Source: G020354025 sp964621455
GTDB lineage: Bacteria; Fidelibacterota; Marinisomatia; SCGC-AAA003-L08; TS1B11
Length of the DNA: 27,607 bases
Assembly (NCBI GenBank): GCA_964621455.1
Contig: CAZULW010000027.1
Coordinates: 1 to 27,607, forward strand
Direction of reading: 5' to 3'
This document shows positions 13,554-21,926 of this stretch, piece by piece (within the stretch, counting starts at the first letter, position 1; the number at the start of each line of letters is the position of its first letter). The notes beneath the pieces were generated by a model. The model had not been told where the DNA came from. It did no database searches and was given only the letters and a program-made list of their open reading frames with translations. The position numbers and the translations under genes were made by a program.

Positions 13554-14519
13554 CTAATTCTCGATAAGGATGGGGTTGATCTTCATGCCGAAATAGAGCC
13601 CCATTTCACCCAGCTTCTCCTCCAGCTCTGTGAGGGATTTACGCCCAAAGTTCTTAAACTTGAGCATCTCGTTCTCTTCCTTGGTCACCAGTTCATAGAT
13701 GGTCCTAACGCCAGCGGCTTGCAAGCAGTTATGACTGCGGACTGAAAGCTCCATCTCGTCTATGCTCTTTTTGAGCAGGCTGCGGAGCTGGATGTCCTTT
13801 TCGTCAATTTTATGTTCTACCTCGGCGATAGGGACCGATTCCTTAAAAGTGAAAATATCAGCCAGTCCATGAAGCAACATGGCGGCGTAATTCACGGCAT
13901 CCTTGGGCGTAGTGGAACAGTCAGTATAGACATCCAGGGTAAGACGCTCCTGCTGGTCTTTCGAGGCCGGCAGAGGCTGAACATCGAAGGTTACGTTAGT
14001 CACCGGATTATAAATGGCATCCAGAAAGATAGTACCGATGGGAGCGTCGGGGAGCTTGTTCGTCTCAGACGACAGGTACCCCTTCCCCCGGCTGACACGG
14101 AGCTCCATCTTGATTTCATTCTCGCCGTTGAGAGTGCAGATTTCCAGATCGGGATTGAGGACTATAAACTGGTCTGTCTCCTTACCGATTTCGCTGGCCT
14201 TGACAACGCCTTCACCTTTCAGGACGATGGTGGTCGGGTCTGGTTTCAATTCGTTGAGTTTGAACCGGACCTGCTTGAGGTTCAGTATAATATCAGCCAC
14301 GTCCTCAATCACGCCGGGAATCGTTGAGAATTCATGAAGCACGCCATCGATCTTGATGGAGGTTATTGCCGCACCCGGAATAGCGGTCAGCAGTGTCCGG
14401 CGCATACCATTCCCCAGTGTAATGCCATAGCCTCGCTCCAGGGGCTCCACGATGAGGGTTATGTGCCGGTCGTCGTGTTCCTGAACTTTAAGATCGTACC
14501 GACCGTCCTTACCTGCCAT
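13554..14519 (-). CDS. rpoA: RNA polymerase alpha subunit
   Basis: 321 residues, normal length. The N-terminal domain (about 1-225) has LEPLERGYGITLGNGMRRTL, the dimerisation region that nucleates the core enzyme. The C-terminal domain (about 250-315) has RSHNCLQAAGVRTIYELV and NFGRKSLTELEEKL, the helix-hairpin-helix that binds UP elements and activators. It lies between rpsD and rplQ in the conserved alpha-operon order, with small gaps on both sides. Confidence 0.98.
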   Translation of the reverse strand: MAGKDGRYDLKVQEHDDRHITLIVEPLERGYGITLGNGMRRTLLTAIPGAAITSIKIDGVLHEFSTIPGVIEDVADIILNLKQVRFKLNELKPDPTTIVLKGEGVVKASEIGKETDQFIVLNPDLEICTLNGENEIKMELRVSRGKGYLSSETNKLPDAPIGTIFLDAIYNPVTNVTFDVQPLPASKDQQERLTLDVYTDCSTTPKDAVNYAAMLLHGLADIFTFKESVPIAEVEHKIDEKDIQLRSLLKKSIDEMELSVRSHNCLQAAGVRTIYELVTKEENEMLKFKNFGRKSLTELEEKLGEMGLYFGMKINPILIEN

Positions 14520-14541
14520 TCAAATTTCCTCCCTATGCGCG

Positions 14542-15153
14542 TTATTTGGAATACAATTCAACGACGAGCTGCTCGTTGACTACCTCGGGTATCTCGTCGC
14601 GTTGGGGCCTGGTCAAAAAAACACCGGTCATTTTAGCTTTGTCCAATTCGAGCCAGGGCATCTGGTTATCATCGGTAATACGCCGCATAGCGTTGTGGAT
14701 GATTCCCAGTTTCCTGCTCTTTTCCCGGACCCTGATCGTGTCCCCCGGCTTGAGCTGGTAGGATGGAATGTTGACTACCCGATCATTCACCAGGAAGTGT
14801 TTATGGTTGACAATCTGCCGGGCGGCCCGCCGGGTGGAAGCGAAACCCAGACGGTAGAGGGTATTGTCCAGCCGCGATTCAAGCAGGATCAGCAGGTTAG
14901 ATCCCGTGGGTCCCTCCTTGGCTGCCGCCTTCCTGAAATAGTTCCTGAACTGTCGCTCAAGGACACTGTAAAGGTGCTTTATCCGCTGCTTTTCACGCAG
15001 CTGCAACCCGTAGGTGGATACCTTCCTCCTGAGGGTGTTGCCGTGCTGCCCGGGAGGATAGTTTCTCTTTGGTGAGGCGAACTTGAGCGATTCAAAGACC
15101 GGATAGTCCAACCGTCGAACGATTTTGCCTCGTGGCCCCAGGTACTTTGCCAT
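14542..15153 (-). CDS. rpsD: Small-subunit ribosomal protein uS4
   Basis: 203 residues. It has the N-terminal S4 region (MAKYLGPRGKIVRRLDYPVF), the RNYPPGQHG motif common in Bacteroidetes-like lineages, and the S4 RNA-binding domain (LDNTLYRLGFASTRRAARQI, VNHKHFLVNDRVVNIPSYQL). The zinc-binding cysteines of the C+ type are absent. S4 starts 30S assembly on the 16S 5' domain and in many bacteria represses its own operon by binding the mRNA. Confidence 0.97.
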   Translation of the reverse strand: MAKYLGPRGKIVRRLDYPVFESLKFASPKRNYPPGQHGNTLRRKVSTYGLQLREKQRIKHLYSVLERQFRNYFRKAAAKEGPTGSNLLILLESRLDNTLYRLGFASTRRAARQIVNHKHFLVNDRVVNIPSYQLKPGDTIRVREKSRKLGIIHNAMRRITDDNQMPWLELDKAKMTGVFLTRPQRDEIPEVVNEQLVVELYSK

Positions 15154-15171
15154 TGCTTCGATTACCCTCCC

Positions 15172-15564
15172 CTATACCCTTCGACGTTTTGGCGGACGAC
15201 AGCCGTTATGCGGTACAGGAGTTACATCCTTGATGGCGCTGATCTCCAGTCCCGCCACCTGGAGTGACCGGATGGCGGCCTCGCGCCCGCTCCCCGGACC
15301 CCTCACTCGAACTTCTACTGTGGTCAGCCCCAAGTCCATAGCTTCCCTGGCCGCTTGCATGGAGGCCTGTTGAGCCGCAAAGGGGGTGCTTTTGCGGGAT
15401 CCCTTGAACCCGCTGACCCCACCGCTGGCCCACGAAATGACGTTGCCGAATTTGTTCGTCAGCGTGATAACGGTATTGTTAAAAGTGGCCTTGATGTGAG
15501 CAATGCCCTCAGGCTCTACCTGAACCTTCTTTTTCTTCTTCCGTCCCGTTGGTCTTGCTACCAA
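15172..15564 (-). CDS. rpsK: Small-subunit ribosomal protein uS11
   Basis: 130 residues, with IKATFNNTVITLTNKFGNVI, SGGVSGFKGSRKSTPFAAQ, VRVRGPGSGREAAIRSL and the C-terminal HNGCRPPKRRRV, all typical of S11 in the 30S platform. The start is a TTG at 15564 preceded by AAGGAG about 10 nt away. It is separated from rpsM by 171 nt of repeat DNA, the only long gap in the operon. Confidence 0.97.
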   Translation of the reverse strand: MVARPTGRKKKKKVQVEPEGIAHIKATFNNTVITLTNKFGNVISWASGGVSGFKGSRKSTPFAAQQASMQAAREAMDLGLTTVEVRVRGPGSGREAAIRSLQVAGLEISAIKDVTPVPHNGCRPPKRRRV

Positions 15565-15597
15565 AGTATATCAGCTCCTTATCCGTTAGGTTTCCGT

Positions 15598-15719
15598 AAC
15601 ACACCCCCCAGTCCCCCTTCCCTTGCAAGGGAGGGGGCCTCGGCGTAGCCCTCTGGCCATAGCCAACGGGCGAGGCCGCCTACGGCGAGCCGCATCACGA
15701 AGTGAGGGGGGGGTGGGTT
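15598..15719. repeat. Palindromic element with 54-nt nested insert, inside the ribosomal operon
   Basis: The outer element is an inverted copy of that at 3630-3698: CCCCCTTCCCTTGCAAGGG (from 15613), then GCATCACGAAGTGAGG (15692-15707) and GGGTGGGTT at the end. Between GGGGG (15633-15637) and GCATCAC sits a 54-nt insert (15638-15691) whose core (15636-15677) is identical to 4970-5011. The transcribed (minus) strand would fold into strong GC hairpins between rpsM and rpsK. Confidence 0.85.
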
Positions 15720-15735
15720 GAATCCGTCGAACACG

Positions 15736-16101
15736 CTACTTACGGGTACCTATCCCGCGTTTCCGCCCTTTCCTGGTGCGCGCATTGGTATGGGTGCGCT
15801 GACCGCGTACGGGCAAGCCACGCCGGTGGCGGAGACCACGATAGCAGCCCACATCCATGAGCCGCTTGATGTTCATATTCACTTCCGTTCGCAGCTCACC
15901 TTCAACCTTGTGTTTATCGGCGATGATATTACGGATCGCCACCACCTGCTGCTCGGTAAGGTCGCGCACCGGGGTGTCGAAGGGCACCTTGGCTTTAGTG
16001 AGAATCTGACGGGAACACGAATGGCCGATACCGTAGATATGCGGCAACGCATACTCCACAGATTTACTGCGGGGCAGATCTATCCCGGCAATTCGAGCCA
16101 T
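15736..16101 (-). CDS. rpsM: Small-subunit ribosomal protein uS13
   Basis: 121 residues, with MARIAGIDLPRSKSVEYAL, YGIGHSCSRQILTKAKV (helix-two-turn-helix) and the basic RGLRHRRGLPVRGQRTHTNA tail that contacts tRNA in the P site. It forms intersubunit bridges in the 30S head. It follows rpmJ by 35 nt, in standard order. Confidence 0.97.
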   Translation of the reverse strand: MARIAGIDLPRSKSVEYALPHIYGIGHSCSRQILTKAKVPFDTPVRDLTEQQVVAIRNIIADKHKVEGELRTEVNMNIKRLMDVGCYRGLRHRRGLPVRGQRTHTNARTRKGRKRGIGTRK

Positions 16102-16136
16102 AAGCTATCGTCCTTTCTTCATTTGACAGGTCACTA

Positions 16137-16250
16137 TCAGCCCTGGCGCTGCTTGTGACGCCCGTGAACGCAGATCACCCGCACAACGCCTCCCCGGCGA
16201 ATAACCTTACACTTGGAACAGATCTTTTTTACCGATGCCCGTACTTTCAT
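16137..16250 (-). CDS. rpmJ: Large-subunit ribosomal protein bL36
   Basis: 37 residues, read directly from the minus strand: MKVRASVKKICSKCKVIRR, then GGVVRVICVHGRHKQRQG. The zinc-ribbon ligands Cys11, Cys14, Cys27 and the following His are all present, so this is the zinc-binding form. The protein stabilises 23S rRNA packing late in 50S assembly. It lies between infA and rpsM, its usual place. Confidence 0.96.
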   Translation of the reverse strand: MKVRASVKKICSKCKVIRRGGVVRVICVHGRHKQRQG

Positions 16251-16273
16251 CACTTTCCTCGCTCGTTCAGCGG

Positions 16274-16492
16274 CTACTTGTAACGGTAGATAATCCGGCC
16301 TCGCGTCAGGTCATACGGCGACAGCTCCAGGGTGACCGTATCCCCCGGCAAGATCTTGATAAAGTGCATCCGCATCTTGCCTGAGACGTGTGCCAGGACC
16401 TCGTGACCGGCCTCCAGGCGCACCTTGAAGGTGGCGTTGGGAAGGGTCTTGACGATGGTCCCGTCTACTTGAATACCTTTTTCTTTCGCCAT
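16274..16492 (-). CDS. infA: Translation initiation factor IF-1
   Basis: 72 residues from the ATG at 16492 (MAKEKGIQVDGTIVKTLPNA), the usual family length; an in-frame upstream ATG at 16510 would add six unconserved residues overlapping map. It is an S1-like OB fold (FKVRLEAGHEVLAHVSGKMR, ILPGDTVTLELSPYDLTRGR). IF-1 occupies the 30S A site during initiation and cooperates with IF-2 and IF-3. Confidence 0.97.
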   Translation of the reverse strand: MAKEKGIQVDGTIVKTLPNATFKVRLEAGHEVLAHVSGKMRMHFIKILPGDTVTLELSPYDLTRGRIIYRYK

Positions 16493-16496
16493 TATA

Positions 16497-17252
16497 TCAG
16501 TCCGCCTCATACCCCGTCAACACCTCCGGGCCATTGGCGGTGATGACGATGGTGTGTTCAAAATGTGCCGACGGTTTCCCATCTACGGTACACACCGTCC
16601 AGCCGTCGTCCCGGGTGTAAACGTCTTTAACGCCCATATTGATCATCGGCTCAATGGCCAGACACATACCCTCCCGCAGTAGAGCGCCAAACCCAGGTCG
16701 CCCAAAGTTAGGAATCTGCGGTTCTTCATGCAGCCTGGTGCCAACGCCGTGTCCTACCAATTCCCGTACCACGCCATAGCCCACACTCTCAGCATGCTGC
16801 TGGACGGCGTAGCCGATATCACCCACGTTGCCGCCTGCCCGAGCCGCCTCAACACCCCGGTCAAGGCATTCCCTGGTCCTGGTCAAAAGCTGCCGGCGGG
16901 GCTCGTCAACCTGGCCGACCGTAAAGGTGCGGGCATGATCGCCATAGTAGCCCTCCTTCCGCGCCCCCACATCGATAGCCACAATCTGCCCTTCCTCCAG
17001 GGGAGTATCGTCAGGAATACCGTGGACAACCTCATCCTCGATGGAAATACACAGGGTGGCCGGATAACCGTACAACCCTTTGAAACCCGGGTCCGCCTTC
17101 TGGCTTCGAATATACGCTTCCGCTGCGGTGTCCAGTTCCATTGGTGTAACGCCGGGCCTGATCTTATCGGCCACCAACTGAAGCGTCTCGGTGACGACGC
17201 GACAGCTCCGCCGAATCTTTTCCACCTCCTGCGGGCTGCGTGTGTGAATCAT
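16497..17252 (-). CDS. map: Methionine aminopeptidase type I
   Basis: 251 residues, pita-bread fold. The metal ligands are visible: AIDVGARKEGYYGDHARTF (two aspartates), LVGHGVGTRLHEEPQIPNFG (histidine), CLAIEPM and HFEHTIV (glutamates), plus the substrate histidine in DEVVHGIPDD. It removes the initiator methionine from nascent chains with a small second residue. It is placed between secY and infA, 16 nt after secY, without the intervening adk found in many bacteria. Confidence 0.97.
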   Translation of the reverse strand: MIHTRSPQEVEKIRRSCRVVTETLQLVADKIRPGVTPMELDTAAEAYIRSQKADPGFKGLYGYPATLCISIEDEVVHGIPDDTPLEEGQIVAIDVGARKEGYYGDHARTFTVGQVDEPRRQLLTRTRECLDRGVEAARAGGNVGDIGYAVQQHAESVGYGVVRELVGHGVGTRLHEEPQIPNFGRPGFGALLREGMCLAIEPMINMGVKDVYTRDDGWTVCTVDGKPSAHFEHTIVITANGPEVLTGYEAD

Positions 17253-17268
17253 AAGGTGCTCTGAGCAA

Positions 17269-18594
17269 TTAAAAACGCCGGCGACCCCTGATCCGGCCGC
17301 TTTTTAAAAAACCGTCATAATGCCGCATCAACAGGTGACTTTCGATCTGCTGGAGCGTATCCAGCCCGACGCCCACAACTATCAGAAGGCTGGTCCCTCC
17401 GAAGAAGCTTGCCAGGTCATAATTTATCCCCGTAGCCTTCATCAGTATGTAGGGGAAGATGGCAACCAATGCCAGGAAAATAGAGCCGGGCAGGGTAACC
17501 CGGGTCAATATGTTGTCGATATACTCTGCCGTCTTCTTGCCCGGCCGTACGCCGGGGATAAAGCCGCCCTGTTTTTTCATATTATCCGCTACATCCACCG
17601 GGTTGAAGGCTATGGCGGTATAGAAGTAGGTAAAGAGAATTATCACCACCCCGAACAAGAGCCAGTAGACGGGGGAGTCGATGGAGAAAAAGCTCATCAA
17701 TCCCTGGACAAACACGCTTTCCCGGAATAAGGTGCCCAGGGTGCTGGGGATGAACATGATGGCCTGGGCGAAGATAATGGGCATCACGCCCGCGGTGTTG
17801 ATTCGCAGGGGGATATGGGTAGTCTGACCGCCGTAGACCTTGCGTCCCACCACGCGCTTGGCGTATTGGACGGGAATTTTCCTGGTGCCCTGAGTCAGGC
17901 CCACCACCAGCCCCACGATGATGATCATGATGCCAAGGAGGATGACATCCAACAGGATGTTGCGCAGCTGCTGATTGATCAGGGTGATCTCTTTGAACAG
18001 CACATTAGGCGCCCGGGAGAGGATATTCACCATAATGATGAGAGAAATCCCGTTGCCGATGCCATGTTCGGTGATCTGTTCCCCCAGCCACATGATGAAG
18101 ATAGTGCCCGTCACCATGGTGACGACGGTTTGCAGCTGGAACCCGATCCCCGGATTGAGCACTACGTTGCCTACGGGCGTATCCAAACCCTGCAGGAAGA
18201 CCGCCACGCTAAATGACTGGACAGCAGCAATGGCTACCGTACCGTAACGGGTCATCTGGGTAATTTTCCGGCGGCCCTCTTCGCCCTCCTTTTGCAGGCG
18301 CTGGAAGTAAGGCACTGCCGACCCCATGAGGGTGATGATGATGGAGGCGGTGATGTAGGGCATAATCCCCAGGGCGAAAACGGTAGCCTGGGCGAAGGCC
18401 CCCCCGCTGAACATGTCGTACAGGCCCAGCAGCGTGTTGGCAAAGCCCTGCATGGCGGCCTTCAGCGCTTCGCTGTTAATGCCCGGTACTGGGACGTGGG
18501 CACCCAGCCGGACGATGAACAGCAGGCCGAGCGTGAATAAGATCCGCCGCCGCAGCTCGGGAATCTTAAAACTGGTGGTGAATTTTTCAATCAT
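17269..18594 (-). CDS. secY: Preprotein translocase subunit SecY
   Basis: 441 residues with ten membrane segments. Family landmarks: the N-terminal FKIPELRRRILFTLGLL, the plug-region GINSEAL, GIMPYITASIIITLM, the cytosolic QGTRKIPVQYAKRVVGR loop that contacts SecA and ribosomes, and GFIPGVRPGKKTAEYIDNIL. It forms the protein-conducting channel with SecE and SecG. It overlaps rplO by 4 nt (ATGA type). Confidence 0.98.
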   Translation of the reverse strand: MIEKFTTSFKIPELRRRILFTLGLLFIVRLGAHVPVPGINSEALKAAMQGFANTLLGLYDMFSGGAFAQATVFALGIMPYITASIIITLMGSAVPYFQRLQKEGEEGRRKITQMTRYGTVAIAAVQSFSVAVFLQGLDTPVGNVVLNPGIGFQLQTVVTMVTGTIFIMWLGEQITEHGIGNGISLIIMVNILSRAPNVLFKEITLINQQLRNILLDVILLGIMIIIVGLVVGLTQGTRKIPVQYAKRVVGRKVYGGQTTHIPLRINTAGVMPIIFAQAIMFIPSTLGTLFRESVFVQGLMSFFSIDSPVYWLLFGVVIILFTYFYTAIAFNPVDVADNMKKQGGFIPGVRPGKKTAEYIDNILTRVTLPGSIFLALVAIFPYILMKATGINYDLASFFGGTSLLIVVGVGLDTLQQIESHLLMRHYDGFLKSGRIRGRRRF

Positions 18595-19055
18595 CCGGCG
18601 ACCATTCTCCGAGGCAGGATCACAACCTTTCCACCGGACTTTTCGACTTTCTCTTTCGCCGACCGGCTGAACCGATGGGCGGCCACCTCAACGGCACTGG
18701 AAAGCTCTCCATTACCCAACACCTTCACCGGCACATCGGCGTGCTTGATGATGCCCCGCTCTTTCAGGATCGCCGGATCCACCTTGTCGATCTTCAGGGT
18801 GGCGATAGTTTCTAGGTTGACAATCTGCAGCTCCTGCCGGAAGCGCGCATTGGAAAAGCCGCGCTTGGGAATCCGTCGCTGGAGTGGCATCTGGCCCCCT
18901 TCGTACCAGGCCGGCCGCTTGGAGCCTGACCGGGAATGCCATCCCTTGTGGCCACGCCCGGAAGTCTTGCCCAGGCCCGAGGCGTGGCCCCGGCCGCGGC
19001 GCTTCCGGCCCCGCGTTGAACCACTGGCCGGTTTCAGCTGGATAAGGTGGCTCAT
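18591..19055 (-). CDS. rplO: Large-subunit ribosomal protein uL15
   Basis: 154 residues, with the glycine/arginine-rich N-terminus (GSTRGRKRRGRGHASGLGKT, SGRGHKGWHSRSGSKRPAW) that threads into 23S rRNA, followed by the globular domain. It overlaps rpmD upstream and secY downstream by 4 nt each, indicating tight translational coupling. Confidence 0.97.
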   Translation of the reverse strand: MSHLIQLKPASGSTRGRKRRGRGHASGLGKTSGRGHKGWHSRSGSKRPAWYEGGQMPLQRRIPKRGFSNARFRQELQIVNLETIATLKIDKVDPAILKERGIIKHADVPVKVLGNGELSSAVEVAAHRFSRSAKEKVEKSGGKVVILPRRMVAG

Positions 19056-19243
19056 TCCTCTTCCACTTTCACCAGATGTCGAACCCGTACGATCATGCCG
19101 CGAACCGCCGGGTTATCGGGTTTCACCACCGTCTGATGCATGCGGCGAATGCCCAGGGCCCTGAGGGTATCCTTGGTCCGCCGGGCGTAGCCGATGCCGC
19201 TCTTGATCTGGGTGATCTTCAATTGCTTCGTCTCCCGGGCCAT
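19052..19243 (-). CDS. rpmD: Large-subunit ribosomal protein uL30
   Basis: 63 residues: LKITQIKSGIGYARRTKDTL and ALGIRRMHQTVVKPDNPAVR are the family core of this small 50S protein that contacts 5S/23S rRNA. Its start overlaps the rpsE stop by one base. Confidence 0.96.
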   Translation of the reverse strand: MARETKQLKITQIKSGIGYARRTKDTLRALGIRRMHQTVVKPDNPAVRGMIVRVRHLVKVEEE

Positions 19244-19743
19244 CAGCCGAAGAGCTCCTTCACCGAAATCCCGCGCTTGCGGGCCACCTCAAGGGCGTCT
19301 TTCAACGACGCAAGGGCCCGTTCCGTTGCACGAACTACATTAAGGGTATTGGTGGAACCGGTACACTTGGTCAGTACATCGGTATAGCCGGCTTGTTCCA
19401 GGACGGCCCGGATAGGTGCACTGGCAATGAGACCGGTTCCCGGTGAGGCTGGTTTGAGCATAATCTTACTGGCTCCGAACTTGGCCCAGATTTCATAGGG
19501 TATTGTACCGTTAATTACCGGCACCTTGAACAGGTTCTTCTTGGCATCCTCCTTGGCCTTCCCGATGGCCGAGGCCACCTCGTTGGCCTTACCGAATCCG
19601 ATGCCAACATGACCCCGGCCGTCACCCACGGCGACGACGGAATTGAAACTGAACCGCCGGCCTCCAGTAACCACCTTCGCCACCCGGTTAATCCGGATGA
19701 GGTTTTCTTCCTTAAGGTCTAATTCGGTTGGATTAATCGCCAT
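19243..19743 (-). CDS. rpsE: Small-subunit ribosomal protein uS5
   Basis: 166 residues with the double-stranded-RNA-binding-like N domain (RVAKVVTGGRRFSFNSVVAV, GDGRGHVGIGFGKANEVASA) and the C domain (GTGLIASAPIRAVLEQAGYT, DVLTKCTGSTNTLNVVRAT). S5 lies at the mRNA entry channel and affects decoding accuracy. Confidence 0.98.
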   Translation of the reverse strand: MAINPTELDLKEENLIRINRVAKVVTGGRRFSFNSVVAVGDGRGHVGIGFGKANEVASAIGKAKEDAKKNLFKVPVINGTIPYEIWAKFGASKIMLKPASPGTGLIASAPIRAVLEQAGYTDVLTKCTGSTNTLNVVRATERALASLKDALEVARKRGISVKELFG

Positions 19744-19755
19744 AGATGCGCCTAT

Positions 19756-20130
19756 CTAGAAATTCAGGCCGCCTTCGCGGGCCCCGTCAGCGAAAGCCTT
19801 GACCCGGCCGTGGTAATGATATGCGCCGCGGTCAAAGACCACCTCCTTGATCTTCTTATCCCCCGCCCGGCGACCGAGAACCAGGCCGATTCGTTTGGCC
19901 ACGTCCGTCTTACTGCTCCCCGCCTGTACCTCGTCGGCGAGGGCCTTTTCTATGCTGGAGGCGGAGACCAGGGTCACGCCGGCCGGATCGTCCATCACCT
20001 GGCCGGTGATGTGTTTGGCCGACCGGGTCACCACCAGTCGGGGCTTACCGGCATACCGGTCTATCTTACTCTTCACCCGCTGACGCCGGCGCCGGCGCAG
20101 TTCCAGTTTCTTAGTGTGCGACTTGATCAC
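19756..20130 (-). CDS. rplR: Large-subunit ribosomal protein uL18
   Basis: 124 residues, GTG start. A basic N-terminus (KKLELRRRRRQRVKSKI) precedes the core RLVVTRSAKHITGQVMDD, ending in FDRGAYHYHGRVKAFADGAR, the conserved L18 signature. It binds 5S rRNA with L5 in the central protuberance. Confidence 0.97.
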   Translation of the reverse strand: MIKSHTKKLELRRRRRQRVKSKIDRYAGKPRLVVTRSAKHITGQVMDDPAGVTLVSASSIEKALADEVQAGSSKTDVAKRIGLVLGRRAGDKKIKEVVFDRGAYHYHGRVKAFADGAREGGLNF

Positions 20131-20135
20131 AGTAC

Positions 20136-20684
20136 CTAAGCCTTCGCGCTGACAGTTTTTCCTGCCTTGCGCCGGATAACTTCGTCACGATAACGCACCC
20201 CCTTGCCCTTGTATGGCTCCGGTTTGCGCAAGGACCTGATCTTCGCCGCCACCTGCCCCACCAGCTGCCGGTCAATCCCCTTCACCAGCACGGAGGTGTT
20301 CTTGTTGGTCACCCCCAGTTCAATCCCCGGTGGTGCCTGGAAATAGATAGGAAGGGAAAAACCCAGGTTGAGCAGCACATTGGGGCCCTTCTGTTCCGCC
20401 GTGTAGCCGATGCCCACCAGGTCCAACTGCTTGGAGAACCCATCATTCACTCCCCGGACCATGTTGGCCAGCAAGGCGCGGGTCAGTCCGTGCAGTGCCC
20501 GATGGCGTTTCTCATCGGAGACCCGGGTCACTACCAGCTCACCATCCCGCTGCGCCACGGCGATCCCCTTTTCGTGCGTATAGGAAAGATCACCCTTCGG
20601 CCCCTTGACAGTAACTGCGCGGTCCACAATCTCGACCGTTACCCCTTCAGGCAAGGGTACCGGCTGTTTACCAATACGTGACAT
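20136..20684 (-). CDS. rplF: Large-subunit ribosomal protein uL6
   Basis: 182 residues, two tandem L6 folds. It begins MSRIGKQPVPLPEGVTVEIV and ends with RSLRKPEPYKGKGVRYRDEV, the strongly conserved motif near the 23S rRNA sarcin-ricin region. It is in standard spc order, 6 nt after rpsH. Confidence 0.98.
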   Translation of the reverse strand: MSRIGKQPVPLPEGVTVEIVDRAVTVKGPKGDLSYTHEKGIAVAQRDGELVVTRVSDEKRHRALHGLTRALLANMVRGVNDGFSKQLDLVGIGYTAEQKGPNVLLNLGFSLPIYFQAPPGIELGVTNKNTSVLVKGIDRQLVGQVAAKIRSLRKPEPYKGKGVRYRDEVIRRKAGKTVSAKA

Positions 20685-20690
20685 CAGGTT

Positions 20691-21089
20691 TCACCACACA
20701 TGACACAGGACTTCACCGCCCACTTTCAACCGGCGGGCAATTTTATCAGAAATCACCCCCTTGGAGGTTGTAAGAATGGCAATCCCCATCCCCCCCCGGA
20801 CGCGCGGCAGGTCTTTCGCACTAGCGTATACCCGGCGTCCCGGACGGCTGATGCGGGTGATACCCTCAATCACCGGTTCACCATTATGATCGTAGCTGAG
20901 AAAGATACGGAGCATCCCCTGCTTGTTATCAGTCACCAGTATAAAGTCCCGGACGAAATGTTCCTGCTTCAGGATCAGGCAGATCCGCTTTTTCAGGTTG
21001 GAAGACGGGACGTCCAACCAACGCTTGTCCGCCCGGTGGGCGTTCCGGATCCGGGTTAGTAAATCGGCAATGGGATCAGACATGGACAT
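20691..21089 (-). CDS. rpsH: Small-subunit ribosomal protein uS8
   Basis: 132 residues: MSMSDPIADLLTRIRNAHRA, then RISRPGRRVYASAKDLPRVR and GGMGIAILTTSKGVISDKIA, all diagnostic of S8. It binds the 16S central domain and, in bacteria such as E. coli, represses the spc operon through its own mRNA; whether it does so here is not visible. Confidence 0.98.
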   Translation of the reverse strand: MSMSDPIADLLTRIRNAHRADKRWLDVPSSNLKKRICLILKQEHFVRDFILVTDNKQGMLRIFLSYDHNGEPVIEGITRISRPGRRVYASAKDLPRVRGGMGIAILTTSKGVISDKIARRLKVGGEVLCHVW

Positions 21090-21103
21090 GGAAATCTATA
21101 CTC

Positions 21104-21289
21104 CTACCAGCTGGCCTTGGTTATACCGGGTATCACACCCTGCAGGGCCATCTCCCGGAAGCAAATCCGGCAAAGCCCATACTTCCGCAAATAGCCCCGC
21201 GAACGGCCGCAATTCGTGCAGCGGTTGTATTGCCGGGTGGAGAACTTCGGTTTCCGCTGGGACTTGATGACCAATGCTTTGCGTGCCAC
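21104..21289 (-). CDS. rpsN: Small-subunit ribosomal protein uS14, zinc-binding type
   Basis: 61 residues, GTG start overlapping the rplE stop by one base. Cys24-x2-Cys27 and Cys40-x2-Cys43 (RCTNCGRSRGYLRKYGLCRI) form the zinc site of the short, type Z S14. It belongs to the 30S head. Confidence 0.97.
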   Translation of the reverse strand: MARKALVIKSQRKPKFSTRQYNRCTNCGRSRGYLRKYGLCRICFREMALQGVIPGITKASW

Positions 21290-21918
21290 TAGGTTGTCGC
21301 TCCTTCAGTGGATGGTTGGGCCTGGGGTCTGGGACGAAAGGGGAAACCCAGAGCCAGCAGCAGCTCGTAGGCTTCCTCGTCAGTATTGGCTGTAGTTACT
21401 ACCGTAATATCCATGCCCCGAATCTGATCAATTTTATCGTAGTCAATCTCCGGGAAAATGATCTGCTCGTTTATGCCGAAGCTGTAGTTACCCCGACCGT
21501 CAAAGGACCGGTTGGGCATACCGCGAAAATCCCTGATGCGCGGCACTGCCAGGCTCACGAGCCGATCCAGGAAGTCATACATCCGCTCCCCACGTAGGGT
21601 TACTTTGGCTCCCACGGGATCCCCGGTCCTGATCTTGAAGTTCGAGATGGGCTTCCTGGCGTAGGTAACAACGCCTTTCTGCCCACTGATAACCGCCAGA
21701 TCATCCAGGGCGCTCTTGAGCATATTTGCGTCTTCTTTGGCGTTGCCAAGTCCCATGTTCAGAATTATTTTCTCAAGCCGGGGGACCTGCCATACGTTCT
21801 TATAGTTGACCTGCTTCTGAAGCGCTGGCAGAATTTCTTCCCGGTACAGCTGCCTCAGGCGGGGCACATAACCGTTTGCAGCTCCCTTGACTTTCGGCTT
21901 TGCCTTGGTCTTCGTCAT
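21289..21918 (-). CDS. rplE: Large-subunit ribosomal protein uL5
   Basis: 209 residues, longer than the usual 180 because of a lysine-rich N-terminal lead (MTKTKAKPKVKGAANG) and a proline-rich C-terminal tail (RPRPQAQPSTEGATT). The core is standard: PRLEKIILNMGLGNAKEDA, RKPISNFKIRTGDPVGAKVT, SFGINEQIIFPEIDYDKID. It binds 5S rRNA and the P-site tRNA elbow. Confidence 0.97.
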   Translation of the reverse strand: MTKTKAKPKVKGAANGYVPRLRQLYREEILPALQKQVNYKNVWQVPRLEKIILNMGLGNAKEDANMLKSALDDLAVISGQKGVVTYARKPISNFKIRTGDPVGAKVTLRGERMYDFLDRLVSLAVPRIRDFRGMPNRSFDGRGNYSFGINEQIIFPEIDYDKIDQIRGMDITVVTTANTDEEAYELLLALGFPFRPRPQAQPSTEGATT

Positions 21919-21926
21919 AGCCGGAT

